In this document: one piece after another, positions 17,742 through 26,853 of the stretch | How the letters are laid out: every line of letters begins with the position of its first letter | Numbering within the stretch: the stretch's first letter is position 1 | Source: Pelobacter sp. | Lineage (GTDB): Bacteria; Desulfobacterota; Desulfuromonadia; Geobacterales; Pseudopelobacteraceae | Length of the DNA: 64,000 nt | Assembly: GCA_030824515.1 (NCBI GenBank) | Contig: JAVBXN010000036.1 | Span: 1 to 64,000, forward strand | Direction of reading: 5' to 3' | The notes under the pieces: model-generated | What the model was told of the DNA's origin: nothing | The model's database searches: none | Seen by the model: only the letters and a program-made list of their open reading frames with translations | Position numbers and translations under genes: made by a program

Positions 17742-17961
17742 GTCACTCGTTTTCCGTACTGGAGAGGTTGCGGTTGAGATCCGCCACAAGCAGCGTGTTC
17801 TGCCTTGTGCCATCATATGGCCAAGGTCAGTATATCCCAAACATCAAAGCGCGCAACCTGCAACACGAACAGACGCTCAGTCAGCAGGTCCTGACACCGT
17901 ATTAACGGCACAATCAATTGTCGCGGTTTCGCCAAGTGCCGGGCAGCAATCACCACAGCTA

Positions 17962-17987
17962 TTGACATTGATCCATGCTGCTATTAA
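17962..17987 (+). promoter_or_regulatory. possible sigma-70 promoter for the small Sel1 gene
   Basis: TTGACA at 17962-17967 and TATTAA at 17982-17987 with a 14-base spacer; shifting to TTAACA gives 16. It lies about 90 bases before the start of the Sel1 gene at 18075, in the 333-base divergent intergenic region 17742-18074, which otherwise shows nothing recognisable. Confidence 0.3.
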
Positions 17988-18074
17988 CATTCGCTCAGCG
18001 TCCAAATCAACGGAACCCTTTTGAACCAGTTTACAACAACTTGCAAGCAATCAGACCGTACGGGAGGAATGATG

Positions 18075-18485
18075 ATGCCAAGATCAGTATTAACCATGTT
18101 GTGTTGTGCCTGCTTCCTGCTGACAGTTCCAATCTCTTCTCAAGCGTCGTACTTTGACGGCATGGAAGCCTACCGGACAAACGATTATAAGACCGCCCTG
18201 CGGGAGTTCAAAGCATCGGACGATGACGTCAAATCCGAATATATGCTCGGAGTCATGTTCGAGAAGGGACAGGGAGTCAAAACAGATTTTGCAGAGTCGG
18301 CGGCCTGGTACCTCAAAGCAGCCGACAAGGGCAACGCAGCCGCCCAGTACCGCCTGGGGCGTTTCTACGAGCGGGGCCAGGGAGTCGAGCAGAACCGGGA
18401 GGAAGCCCTGAAAATGTACCGGAAATCCGCCCGCCAGGGATACCAGGATGCCAAACAGGCACTAAAAAGAATTGAAGGCAAGTAG
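18075..18485 (+). CDS. small secreted Sel1/TPR-repeat protein
   Basis: 136 residues. Three consecutive ATG codons (18069, 18072, 18075) follow GGGAGG; the third has the best spacing. A signal peptide (SVLTMLCCACFLLTVPISSQA) precedes three to four Sel1-like repeats (YMLGVMFEKGQGVKTD, AQYRLGRFYERGQGVEQN). Such repeats form helical solenoids that bind partner proteins, usually in the periplasm. It is a short relative of the 621-residue Sel1 protein at 22844. The partner is unknown. Confidence 0.8.
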   Translation: MPRSVLTMLCCACFLLTVPISSQASYFDGMEAYRTNDYKTALREFKASDDDVKSEYMLGVMFEKGQGVKTDFAESAAWYLKAADKGNAAAQYRLGRFYERGQGVEQNREEALKMYRKSARQGYQDAKQALKRIEGK

Positions 18486-18531
18486 CTACGCATAGAATAC
18501 GCGCTGGCTTACGGCTAATGCGGCGACGTCC

Positions 18532-20865
18532 CTACAAACGTCGCCGTTCCACGAGCACCAATGCAATCAGGGCCACTCCGCCAATCAGGCTGAACAGCAG
18601 GCCGAACTGAACTTCTCGCGGTTCATAGTCCATTTCTAGTACATGCTTTCCTGAAGGCCACGGCACGGCCCGAACCAGAAAATCCGCCCGCCATATCGGC
18701 ACCTCCCTGCCGTCTATTCTTGCGCGCCAACCAGGCCAATACGAATCATTGACAACCAGAATACCATTGCCATTGGATGTTGCCTCAATTCGAAGGGAGT
18801 TACTCCTTCGGTCAGTGGCAAGCACAGTCCCGGTTCCAAGGTTTCCTGCCGCTGGAGAGCCTTCCAGAATCACCGTAGATTCCCCCCGCTCAAGCACCGA
18901 GGTCAATGCATCCAATGCCTCATTATCGCCTGAGACCGGCTTGACTTTCTCTGCGAACATTGCCCAGGGACGGTGGGGAACCTGCCACCCAGTAAAGTCC
19001 CATTCAAAATTTTCCAGCACTTTGATTCCCCCAGCACTTGCAGCCATTGCAATATCGGCTTCTTTGGCTGAATAAGGGTTCTTTATAATAACGTGAGTCA
19101 ACGAATAGCGCCTCAAGGCTCGCACGGACTGGATTCCAAACTGCTGGTTCAGCGTAGTTATCAACTGATCGAAACGCCGCGGGCGTAACCCGGTATAGGT
19201 GTTGAACTGATCGATATGAGAGGGAACGTTATAAGACGGCGCTCCCATATGTGATTGGCCGCCTGTCTGGGCGTCGAGCTCATCGATCCCTTTCGGGTAA
19301 TGGTAGTTCTCCTCAAGCGGAGTTGAAATCCTGGTTGGTTCTCCTGCGGTTCTTATGCGTGACAGCGGGAAAGGATCATGTATGTTGCGCGCTCCGCTAT
19401 GAAAGGCACAGGGGGCGCTGAAAAGCGATTGCGCGAATACCAGTCCTGCGGCTGACAGTGGAAAAAAGGTACGCATTACATCCCAGCGGCGGGCTGCAGC
19501 GACAAGGCCGGCCAGTGCGAGCAGTGCCACCCCGGCATGAGTCAGCCCGCTGGAAAGATTGTTGATCACGTGCGGAGCGGCATCACTGGCGCCGCTTTCC
19601 GTCAATCTTGATTCCAGTCCGGGCCAATTGGCCAGCAACAGTGCCAACACAAGGAGAACCAACCCCGCACTTCCAGCAAACAGCGCAAATGATTTTGAGG
19701 GGCGTTGCGCGATACGCTCTACGCCAAAAGCGGCAAGAAGCGAACAACACAGGGTCAGGGGGCCGACCATCTTCTCCGCATAACGGAACTTGCCCCAAAC
19801 CGGGATGAAATGCGTGAGTTGTTCCGCACCAAGACTGCTTCCCAGTGCCAGCCAGAGCGCAATTAACGCTGAAATTGCAAGTATCCTGGTTACGCGTGAT
19901 CGTACTGTACCCGCTGCTGCAAGGAGAAGTATGCCGCCCCCGATATGGACGCTTGGCAGGAAAGGCATCTCCAGTCCCGGCCTCGCGAGTCCACCCAGCC
20001 ACATGAATACGGGCCATTTCGTCACCCCCATGTCCGGATTGCCAAAAAATCCTGGTGCCAAGAACTCGATGATGCGCCAGGGCGGCAGGGCCCACTGAAT
20101 CCGGTCGATTGCATCAAGTTCTATCCCGCGGGATGTTTCGCGCAAGAACAGCATCGTCGGGATCAGTTGTATGGCGGCAAGTGCCGTTCCGACGGCCACC
20201 CCTGTCATAGCCCTCCGGAAACCACGACCTGCCCCTGCATCAACGGCCAAAACAACACCTAACAGAAAAGATGCGATAGTCCACTGAGGATCGCCGGCAA
20301 AATGCATCACCGCCGATGCCACCGCGGCCATGACAACTCCAAATCGGCGCCCCTCTCCGGCCATCCGGATTCCGGCAATGCACCATGGCGCGGTGGCTGC
20401 AGCACACAGATATTGGGTGTTTGAACTCAATCCCAGTACATATCCGGAAAGTCCATACCCGAGGCCGGACAGGGCCGCCGCTCCGTAAGAAACTCCAAGG
20501 AAACGTGCCAGCACCGCTCCCCCAAGAGCAGCCAGCATGATGTAGATAATAATAAAAACATCCATTCCTGCCCGGGGAAACAGGAAAGCGCCGATCACAG
20601 ACACCGGGTGGAGAACTCCGTGCATCATTTGAGCAAATAGCGGGATACCGATGACTTCATACGGATTCCACAAGGGTAATTGAAAATTTCTCAGCGCTTC
20701 CACCACGAGCGGCCGGACCGGCTGGAAAAGTTTTGAGGAGTCGCGCCAGACAAGGGAGTAACCTGATATGAGAATCGACAGCGCCGGTATGAGTGCCGCT
20801 GCAGCTACTGCTAAAATCCAGACTAAAAACGTGCGCTTCGGCATTTTATGGCTTGCTCCGAACAT
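18532..20865 (-). CDS. YfhO-like large membrane protein
   Basis: About 777 residues from ATG 20865, which is preceded by a GGGGGG site; ATG 20883 and 20844 are alternatives. Around eleven hydrophobic segments fill residues 1-480, including the family-like early motif LWNPYEVIGIPLFAQ. A large extracytoplasmic beta domain follows at about 490-745, and a last membrane helix lies near the C terminus. YfhO-type proteins are GT-C-fold enzymes proposed to glycosylate cell-envelope polymers in Gram-positives. The start overlaps the end of paralogue 4 (stop at 20846), which implies translational coupling. It fits the surrounding set of putative lipid-linked sugar transferases. Confidence 0.7.
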   Translation of the reverse strand: MFGASHKMPKRTFLVWILAVAAAALIPALSILISGYSLVWRDSSKLFQPVRPLVVEALRNFQLPLWNPYEVIGIPLFAQMMHGVLHPVSVIGAFLFPRAGMDVFIIIYIMLAALGGAVLARFLGVSYGAAALSGLGYGLSGYVLGLSSNTQYLCAAATAPWCIAGIRMAGEGRRFGVVMAAVASAVMHFAGDPQWTIASFLLGVVLAVDAGAGRGFRRAMTGVAVGTALAAIQLIPTMLFLRETSRGIELDAIDRIQWALPPWRIIEFLAPGFFGNPDMGVTKWPVFMWLGGLARPGLEMPFLPSVHIGGGILLLAAAGTVRSRVTRILAISALIALWLALGSSLGAEQLTHFIPVWGKFRYAEKMVGPLTLCCSLLAAFGVERIAQRPSKSFALFAGSAGLVLLVLALLLANWPGLESRLTESGASDAAPHVINNLSSGLTHAGVALLALAGLVAAARRWDVMRTFFPLSAAGLVFAQSLFSAPCAFHSGARNIHDPFPLSRIRTAGEPTRISTPLEENYHYPKGIDELDAQTGGQSHMGAPSYNVPSHIDQFNTYTGLRPRRFDQLITTLNQQFGIQSVRALRRYSLTHVIIKNPYSAKEADIAMAASAGGIKVLENFEWDFTGWQVPHRPWAMFAEKVKPVSGDNEALDALTSVLERGESTVILEGSPAAGNLGTGTVLATDRRSNSLRIEATSNGNGILVVNDSYWPGWRARIDGREVPIWRADFLVRAVPWPSGKHVLEMDYEPREVQFGLLFSLIGGVALIALVLVERRRL

Positions 20866-22537
20866 CTGCTGTGCCCCCCGCATCTATGAAAAGCAGCAGT
20901 TCACGTGTTTGAAGGAGGTGCGCATGATAGGCCTGGTTGCGTGGGGCCAACTTTACAGCTGTTTCGAAACTGCGCATGGCCTCATTTAACAGTCCCTTGT
21001 TTGCCAGAGAATTTCCCATGTTGAAATAGGCCTTGTCGGATTGGGGATTCAGCCATATCGCCATGCGGAATTGCTCGATGGCACTGTCATTCATTCCCTT
21101 TGTTCCATAGGCGACCCCAAGATTGTTATACGTGTTGGACACATCGTTCCTGATAGCGGTTCCTGCTTTGAGCGAATGAACCTGAGGATACAGTCTCAAT
21201 GCAATGCTGAACTGGTTGATGGCCTCATCCACCAGTTTTTGCTGCAGAAGCCCTTCTCCGAAACCATCATGAGTGAACGCTACACGGGGCGCCTTGTTGA
21301 CCGCATCGCCCCAGAGCGTAAAACTGTTTTGCCAGACACCAACCCGGAGATAGCTTGCTACCGCGCATGCCACAATCGCCACTGACAGCCCGAACGTGCG
21401 CGGCAAGGGCCAATTGGAGTCTCCCAACCCCATCCAGGTGGCACGCGGGAGTACGGTAATACTCAGACAAACGGCAGCACCCAGCATCGGAAAATATAGA
21501 TAGCGATCATTCATCAATGTCACGATAGGAATGATCTGGCTAACCGGAATCAGTCCTGCGAAGAACAGTGCATACCAGAAAAATGACTGCCGCTTATGCC
21601 GGTAGAGCCACAATCCGAGACACAGGAGCAGCAGGCATGCTCCTGCAGCCAATGAAACTTCCGGGTCTATGCCGGATTTGATAGTCACATCATAGAAGGC
21701 GCTCAGATTGACGGGCCAGAAGACTAATTTCAGATAGCGCACCAGCACCGGGATCATAGTCAGAAACGTGGAAAATGGACCGCCACCATGAAAGGATGTA
21801 ATTCCGCCGTGCATTTCAGAGTGACTAAGCAACGCAACTGCAACGGTCAAGGCGGCGAGGATCACGAAAGGCAATACGTGGAAAAAGGTTTTTTTGAGAT
21901 GCCTCTCGCAACCGTAACACAGATCGAAAAGCACGATCACCAACGGCATGATCACAACTACAGATTTTGTCAGCAACGCAGCCAGGAAGGCAAGCAATGA
22001 AAGGAGGTACCACCCCAGGCCGGTTCTCTCGCTATCGTGCTGAGACTCACGGTAGCAGATCAGGCTGACAAGGAAGAAGAACATTGCCAGCACGGTTTTT
22101 CTCTCCGCAACCCAGACTACTGCCTCAACCTGCACCGGATGAAGGAGGAAAATCAGAGCCGAGAAAAATGCCCAGGCCATATCCCCTGACAGACGCCTGA
22201 GGAAACCCAGCAGAAGCATTCCGTTTAGTGTGTGCAGCAAGATATTGGTGAATATGAATCCCGATGGCCGCAATCCCCAGATTTCGTAATCGATCATGTA
22301 GGACACCAGGTGGATCGGGGCGTAGTTGCCCAAAAAAAATGTCGTGAAAGCCGTTTTCAAATGATCCGGTGTCAGCCCTCTGATAACCTCGTTTTCCAGG
22401 ATATACTGCCGGTCATCCCAGTTGATCAGGAAATCGTGCCCTAACGCCGGCCAGAAGATCGCGAACGATATTACAGCCAGCAGGACCAGTAGCAGAAAAT
22501 TGCGTTCCTTTTCGTTTAAACGGATGATGTTTGACAT
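20846..22537 (-). CDS. GT-C-like multi-pass membrane protein with C-terminal TPRs (paralogue 4)
   Basis: 563 residues from ATG 22537. The frame extends to 22651, but the extra residues are polar and unlike the paralogues. It begins with a hydrophobic segment, then INWDDRQYILENE (acidic pair), then HPVQVEAVVWVAERKTVL, close to paralogue 1. TPRs occupy about 430-550 (NNLGVAYGTKGMNDSA, KAYFNMGNSLANKGLLNEA). It is the first gene of a two-gene unit with the YfhO-like protein. Confidence 0.72.
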   Translation of the reverse strand: MSNIIRLNEKERNFLLLVLLAVISFAIFWPALGHDFLINWDDRQYILENEVIRGLTPDHLKTAFTTFFLGNYAPIHLVSYMIDYEIWGLRPSGFIFTNILLHTLNGMLLLGFLRRLSGDMAWAFFSALIFLLHPVQVEAVVWVAERKTVLAMFFFLVSLICYRESQHDSERTGLGWYLLSLLAFLAALLTKSVVVIMPLVIVLFDLCYGCERHLKKTFFHVLPFVILAALTVAVALLSHSEMHGGITSFHGGGPFSTFLTMIPVLVRYLKLVFWPVNLSAFYDVTIKSGIDPEVSLAAGACLLLLCLGLWLYRHKRQSFFWYALFFAGLIPVSQIIPIVTLMNDRYLYFPMLGAAVCLSITVLPRATWMGLGDSNWPLPRTFGLSVAIVACAVASYLRVGVWQNSFTLWGDAVNKAPRVAFTHDGFGEGLLQQKLVDEAINQFSIALRLYPQVHSLKAGTAIRNDVSNTYNNLGVAYGTKGMNDSAIEQFRMAIWLNPQSDKAYFNMGNSLANKGLLNEAMRSFETAVKLAPRNQAYHAHLLQTRELLLFIDAGGTADVRSKP

Positions 22538-22682
22538 GTGATTGCCTTGACCGCCTCGGTTTGGTTTCTCAGGCTCGTTCCATTTACTTTTACCATTATT
22601 CACTGAAAAACATACCTTCGTGAAAAAACAGTTGCCGCCGGCTTTATCCAATGGCCCGCCATTTCGAGGAGCAAATTAGTTG

Positions 22683-22710
22683 TTGTAAATTATTGATGTA
22701 TAACTATAAT
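22683..22710 (+). promoter_or_regulatory. probable sigma-70 promoter for the large Sel1 gene
   Basis: TTGTAA (22683-22688) and a perfect TATAAT (22705-22710) with a 16-base spacer, 134 bases before ATG 22844. The rest of the divergent region 22538-22843 shows nothing else I can name. Confidence 0.4.
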
Positions 22711-22843
22711 AGCAATCATTACCCATCCGGAATAATCAAAAACACTCTTCACATATCGTCTGACAGTCTACGCAAGTGTTGTCGCTACCCGATCCATGAT
22801 GCCCCCGTCCACCTCACCGACCAACAGGGAGGAATAGCAATAT

Positions 22844-24709
22844 ATGTCCAATTATTTCAATTACAAAGCGACCTGCGCAGCCACAATTACCTTACTGGCA
22901 TTAACCTGCACAACCCTGTCGGTAGTGAGGCCGGCCCTGGCCGCAAGTGTTGAAGAGCAGACCCGCTTCATACTCTCCAAACTGCCGGAAACAGCCGGGT
23001 TGGTTCATCGGGCAACCATCGACAATGATCCGGCCGCGATGACTTCCATCGGCAAGCTCTTCCGGGAAGGACGTGAGGTGCCGCGGAACGACCCGGCGGC
23101 AGCCTTCTGGTTCGGCAGGGCTGCCGACAGGGACGACCCAGAGGCATATTATGAGCTGGGACTTATGTATCTGGCAGGTGAAGGGGTTGAAAAGGACGAA
23201 AAATCGGCGGCTCGCTGGATGCGTATGTCGGCCGTACAGGGAAACGCAACGGCACAGTACCGTTTAGCGCAGTTATATGATGGTTACAACGGTTTCACTC
23301 CGGACTTTGTGAAAGCCGCCAAGTGGTACAGAGAAGCTGCCGACAAGGGGATTACCAAGGCGTGCTACCATCTCGCGCTGCTGTACGAGTCGGGAAAAGG
23401 AGTGGCGAAAGACGACGCGGCTGCAGCCGACTGGTATCGCATGGCGGCGGAAAAGGGGCACGCCGAGGCCCGGTATCGTTTATCGGTGATGCTTCAGGAA
23501 GGTCGCGGCGTCAACAGGAATCAGGAGCAGTCTCTGGATTGGCTCAAAAAAGCCGTCGATCAAGGACTTTCTCTGGCTCAATACCGTTTGGGGATGATGC
23601 AGCTGGATGGCAGGGACTTGATCAGAAATGAAGCCGGGGGAGCGGAGTTGATTTCAATGGCCGCCAGCCAGGGGCTGGTCGAAGCGCTCTACGCCAAAGC
23701 GGTCATGCTCCAGGAAGGGCGTCTGCTGGCAAAGGATGAGGCACAGGCGGCCAGCCTGATCAGGGAATCAGCCGCAAAGGGACTGGCGGCAGCCCAATAC
23801 CGTTTGGCTGAAATGTTACAGCAAGGCCGCACGTTAAAGAAAGATGAACTCTCGGCGGCCGGGTGGTACCGCAAGGCTTCTGAGCAGGGTCTGTGCGATG
23901 CACAGTATCAACTGGCTTTGATGCTCGAAGAAGGGCGTGCAATCGACAGGAATGAAGCTGAAGCGGCCGGGTGGTACAAGAAATCCGCGGAGCAGTCCAA
24001 AGCCGACGCCCAGTATCGCCTGGCTGTTTTGCTTGAGGAGGGGCGAGGCATCGATAAAAATGAAGAATCCGCGGCGAAGTGGTATCAGAAAGCCGCCGAA
24101 CAGGGCATAGCGCTCGCCTCATATCGCCTGGGCATGTTGTTCCTGGAGGGAAGAGGCGTCAAGAGGAACGAGGCCAATGCATCCGTATGGTTAAAAAAAG
24201 CGGCCGATAATGGCATCGTTGACGCCGGCTACCGCCTTGGTATGCTTTACCACTCCGGCCTGGGAGGGCCGCGCGATGAAGCCCGGGCTGTAACCTTTTT
24301 TACTCAGGCCGCCCAGCAGGGACATACACAGGCGCAAGCGATACTTGGTTTCATCTCTGAAAATGGATTGGGAGTCAGACAGGAGTACCAGGTCGCTGTT
24401 CAGTGGTATCAAAAAGCCGCCGAAAAGGGCAATAGCGATGCACAGTTCAATCTCGGCAATTTATATGCCCGTGGCGACGGAGTCGCAAAATCCTATTCCA
24501 GCGCGCTTGAATTGTACCGTAAGGCGGCGGAGCAGGGCCATTCCATGGCGGCATACAACATAGGCACCCTGTATGTGAATGGCCTGGGAGTCGAGGTTGA
24601 CCAGCAGACGGCGGCGGAGTGGTTCAGGCGTTCGGCGCAACTGGGAAACCTCCCCGCGAAACAGATGCTTCAGGCAATATTATCAAACAGAATACCGAAA
24701 ACGCCATAA
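22844..24709 (+). CDS. large secreted Sel1-repeat protein
   Basis: 621 residues with a signal peptide (about 1-35, ending RPALAAS) and roughly fifteen Sel1-like repeats of about 36 residues covering nearly the whole mature protein (typical unit AAKWYQKAAEQG...YRLGMLFLEGRG). ATG 22844 follows AGGGAGGA. Proteins of this kind scaffold envelope complexes; none of the repeats carries an enzymatic domain. The next gene, 40 bases downstream, encodes a nine-haem cytochrome in the same direction, so the two may be co-expressed. Confidence 0.85.
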   Translation: MSNYFNYKATCAATITLLALTCTTLSVVRPALAASVEEQTRFILSKLPETAGLVHRATIDNDPAAMTSIGKLFREGREVPRNDPAAAFWFGRAADRDDPEAYYELGLMYLAGEGVEKDEKSAARWMRMSAVQGNATAQYRLAQLYDGYNGFTPDFVKAAKWYREAADKGITKACYHLALLYESGKGVAKDDAAAADWYRMAAEKGHAEARYRLSVMLQEGRGVNRNQEQSLDWLKKAVDQGLSLAQYRLGMMQLDGRDLIRNEAGGAELISMAASQGLVEALYAKAVMLQEGRLLAKDEAQAASLIRESAAKGLAAAQYRLAEMLQQGRTLKKDELSAAGWYRKASEQGLCDAQYQLALMLEEGRAIDRNEAEAAGWYKKSAEQSKADAQYRLAVLLEEGRGIDKNEESAAKWYQKAAEQGIALASYRLGMLFLEGRGVKRNEANASVWLKKAADNGIVDAGYRLGMLYHSGLGGPRDEARAVTFFTQAAQQGHTQAQAILGFISENGLGVRQEYQVAVQWYQKAAEKGNSDAQFNLGNLYARGDGVAKSYSSALELYRKAAEQGHSMAAYNIGTLYVNGLGVEVDQQTAAEWFRRSAQLGNLPAKQMLQAILSNRIPKTP

Positions 24710-24749
24710 TCGTACTGTTCTCCAATTCAATCCCGAGGGGATATAACGC

Positions 24750-25550
24750 GTGAAGCCATTACGGTTGCCTGCCACATTTCCTGCCGCGCTTGTTGCAACG
24801 CTCGTTTTACTGATTACCATTCCTGCCGCTGCCCTGGAAGTTCTGGACTATGTCTATTCGGTCCGGGAGGGAGGAACGGTTGTTTTCAGCCATGACAAGC
24901 ACTTCAAGGCGCTTTTGCCCAAGGACTCGGTAAGTGGCGATTCCTGCACAATTTGCCATACGACCATCTACAGTACTCGCGGCAAGCGTACATTCACAAT
25001 GGCCGAGATGTATAAAGGCCGGTCATGCGGAGCCTGCCACGGCAAACGTGCTTTTTCACTTTCAAAGTGCGGAGTGTGCCACACGGTAAAGGATGTGACT
25101 TATCGTGTCTTTCCGACCGGTGATGTCGTTTTCCCCCATACCGCTCATATATCAAAAATTCAATGCGATGTCTGTCATCCACGTCTGTTCAAAGCAGGCC
25201 GGAACCGCCCGGTCGGCATGGCGGCGATGGAAAAGGGCAAATCATGCGGCGCCTGTCACAATGCCAAAAAGGCTTTTGCTCTGGAAGACTGTTCCCGGTG
25301 CCATCTGGCCGGCAATGTGCTGATGAAGGCGAAAAAGCCGTGGGCGGTCACCTTCAGCCATGCGGCCCACCTGCCCGCATACAAATGCATTGATTGCCAT
25401 CCGGGTATTTTCAGGCTTGGCTACGAGAAGTCCAGGCCACGCATGACCATGACGGACATGAGCAACGGCAAATCGTGCGGGGCCTGCCATGATGACCGGA
25501 CAGCCTTCACGGCACGCCTAAACTGCCACAGATGCCACGGCAACATGTAA
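24750..25550 (+). CDS. periplasmic nine-haem c-type cytochrome with repeated three-haem modules
   Basis: 266 residues starting at GTG 24750. A signal peptide (about 1-30) precedes nine CXXCH motifs: CTICH, CGACH, CGVCH, CDVCH, CGACH, CSRCH, CIDCH, CGACH and CHRCH. They fall into three tandem modules, each with a VxFxHxxHxxxxxC start and a GKSCGACH/GRSCGACH centre, reminiscent of c7-type triheme domains. The distal His ligands lie in FSHDKHF, FPHTAHI and FSHAAHL. It is probably a periplasmic electron carrier of the kind abundant in Geobacter; no partner is indicated. Confidence 0.88.
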   Translation: MKPLRLPATFPAALVATLVLLITIPAAALEVLDYVYSVREGGTVVFSHDKHFKALLPKDSVSGDSCTICHTTIYSTRGKRTFTMAEMYKGRSCGACHGKRAFSLSKCGVCHTVKDVTYRVFPTGDVVFPHTAHISKIQCDVCHPRLFKAGRNRPVGMAAMEKGKSCGACHNAKKAFALEDCSRCHLAGNVLMKAKKPWAVTFSHAAHLPAYKCIDCHPGIFRLGYEKSRPRMTMTDMSNGKSCGACHDDRTAFTARLNCHRCHGNM

Positions 25551-25645
25551 TACGGGCCAGATGTAGTAATGAAAACTATAAGCAGGGGTAACATCGAAAA
25601 CAATTATGGAAGGATGGCAGCAGATTTGTCATGATTATTCGAAAC

Positions 25646-25674
25646 AAAAAGGGCCTGACAGTGAAGTCAGGCCC
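25646..25674 (-). terminator. original chromosomal terminator of tRNA-Lys, now separated from it
   Basis: Stem GGGCCTGAC/GTCAGGCCC (25651-25659 and 25666-25674), with the run of five A at 25646-25650 giving a U-tract on the minus strand. It lies directly after the truncated tRNA-Lys 3' copy. Its architecture matches the terminator at 34361-34391, but the stem sequence differs. Confidence 0.75.
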
Positions 25675-25729
25675 TGTAATGTTTGGTGAGCCGCGTTGGG
25701 GTCGAACCAACGACCACCTGATTAAAAGT
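25672..25729. repeat. left attachment site: 58-bp copy of the tRNA-Lys 3' end
   Basis: Identical over 58 bases to 34389-34446. It contains the last 46 bases of tRNA-Lys (minus strand, CCA at 25684-25686) and 12 bases beyond. The identity stops at the anticodon stem, where the left copy continues into element sequence (GAAATC) and the right copy into the tRNA 5' half. It is one boundary of the integrated element. Confidence 0.9.
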
Positions 25730-25912
25730 GAAATCAAATAACATACTAATATTTTTATTGTTTTTCATTGCCTTGATTCCATACCGCCTTGCGGGTTATA
25801 TTCTTTTTCGTAGTCTTTCCCCGTTTTCTCTGTTTTTATTTCGTTACATTACAAAAACATGACACTTTGTGGCTTTCTCTGTAACCCCTTTTATTTAAAT
25901 AAAGTATGGAAG

Positions 25913-25999
25913 GTCACAACCGTCACAAAGGACACAAACAAAGAATTAAAAAGAGCTTGAACCCGTGACTGTATCAGTGACCATAAAAATGAAGGTCAC
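25913..25999. promoter_or_regulatory. cluster of five GTCAC/GTGAC repeats near the left end of the element
   Basis: GTCAC starts at 25913, 25922 and 25995; the inverted form GTGAC starts at 25965 and 25977. Contexts include GGTCACAAC, CGTCACAAAG, AGTGACC and GGTCACT. They lie between the left att site and the first gene. The same pentamer is clustered upstream of the integrase. Likely a binding array for an element-encoded protein, as in recombination-directionality arms or a replication origin. Confidence 0.55.
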
Positions 26000-26041
26000 T
26001 GAAGCACGGCATAATGTCATTGCACTAAAAGAGGCTTGAAT

Positions 26042-26746
26042 ATGCACGTTGAAGAAATGGCCGGGGAAGACCTGTGGAGATCAGCCGTCAAAATGTTTGG
26101 GTCCGCTGAATCTTACCCCCATTTTCCGGCTAAAATAGACGAAGATTGGAGAAAACAATATTACCAAGCTCAATATTTGGCGCGATTGAAGACTGATTAC
26201 CAAAAAGATAAAAACCCGCTTTATTTACTCAAAACAATTTCCTATTCCAATGAAGCGCAATTCCCTTTGCCCTTTTGGGCACATAATATTTTACGGGATG
26301 CCGCTTTAGAGTTTGAGCGTGGTGCAGGAAATATAACATTCGATGAAATTATCGGGTTGAAGCCTGGAAGGGGCAGAAACGGCCACCTGTTAAAGCAAAT
26401 GAAAAGTGAAAGTCAGAAATGGCGGGCCGCTTTCTCAATCAATGAACTCCATAAATATTTTGGATTCTCTTTGCCGGTCACTTATAAACTATTAAGTATT
26501 GGCGGGATTGAAAGTGATTTTACTTACGAACCCCGGACATTTCTTTCAATAGACCGACTTGAAGAAATATATAAATCAAAGATTGATGTTTTTGATTTTG
26601 ATGAACCTGAATCACCAGATGATAAGCTTTCAGAACTCTATGACAGAGGATATGCCGATTTAATATTTATAAACGAAATAGTTTTGAAAGAAGCCGGGCT
26701 TTATAATTCTGCCGTTCGTTCGCTCAAAAGACTATCTGGGGGGTAA
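26042..26746 (+). CDS. hypothetical element protein with a possible HTH motif
   Basis: 234 residues from ATG 26042, preceded by AAGAGG; a TTG two codons upstream is unlikely. No family is recognised. Near residue 140 the sequence INELHKYFGFSLPVTYKLLSIGGI followed by FLSIDRLEEIYK resembles the winged-helix arrangement of excisionase/MerR-type DNA-binding proteins, so it may bind the nearby GTCAC repeats. A+T content is visibly higher than in the following operon. It stands alone ahead of a 20-base palindrome that separates it from the operon. Confidence 0.6.
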   Translation: MHVEEMAGEDLWRSAVKMFGSAESYPHFPAKIDEDWRKQYYQAQYLARLKTDYQKDKNPLYLLKTISYSNEAQFPLPFWAHNILRDAALEFERGAGNITFDEIIGLKPGRGRNGHLLKQMKSESQKWRAAFSINELHKYFGFSLPVTYKLLSIGGIESDFTYEPRTFLSIDRLEEIYKSKIDVFDFDEPESPDDKLSELYDRGYADLIFINEIVLKEAGLYNSAVRSLKRLSGG

Positions 26747-26803
26747 TAATCCCCGAAATATCCCCCCGCGAAATCCTCTAATTCTTTCCCCATACTGCAA
26801 ACA

Positions 26804-26823
26804 AAGAAAGCGCCCGCTTTCTT
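26804..26823. promoter_or_regulatory. 20-bp palindrome between first gene and operon
   Basis: Arms AAGAAAGCG and CGCTTTCTT are perfect with a CC spacer. The palindrome ends in TTGACC-like sequence, a possible -35, and sits 30 bases before the excisionase-like gene. It could be an operator of the replication operon or a terminator of the preceding gene. Confidence 0.45.
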
Positions 26824-26853
26824 GACCTACTATGCAGAAAGGGGAAAAAATCC

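Noticed and set aside
25684-25729. second tRNA-Lys gene
   Set aside because: Only the 3' 46 bases are present; the 5' half and D arm are missing. It is the left attachment site.
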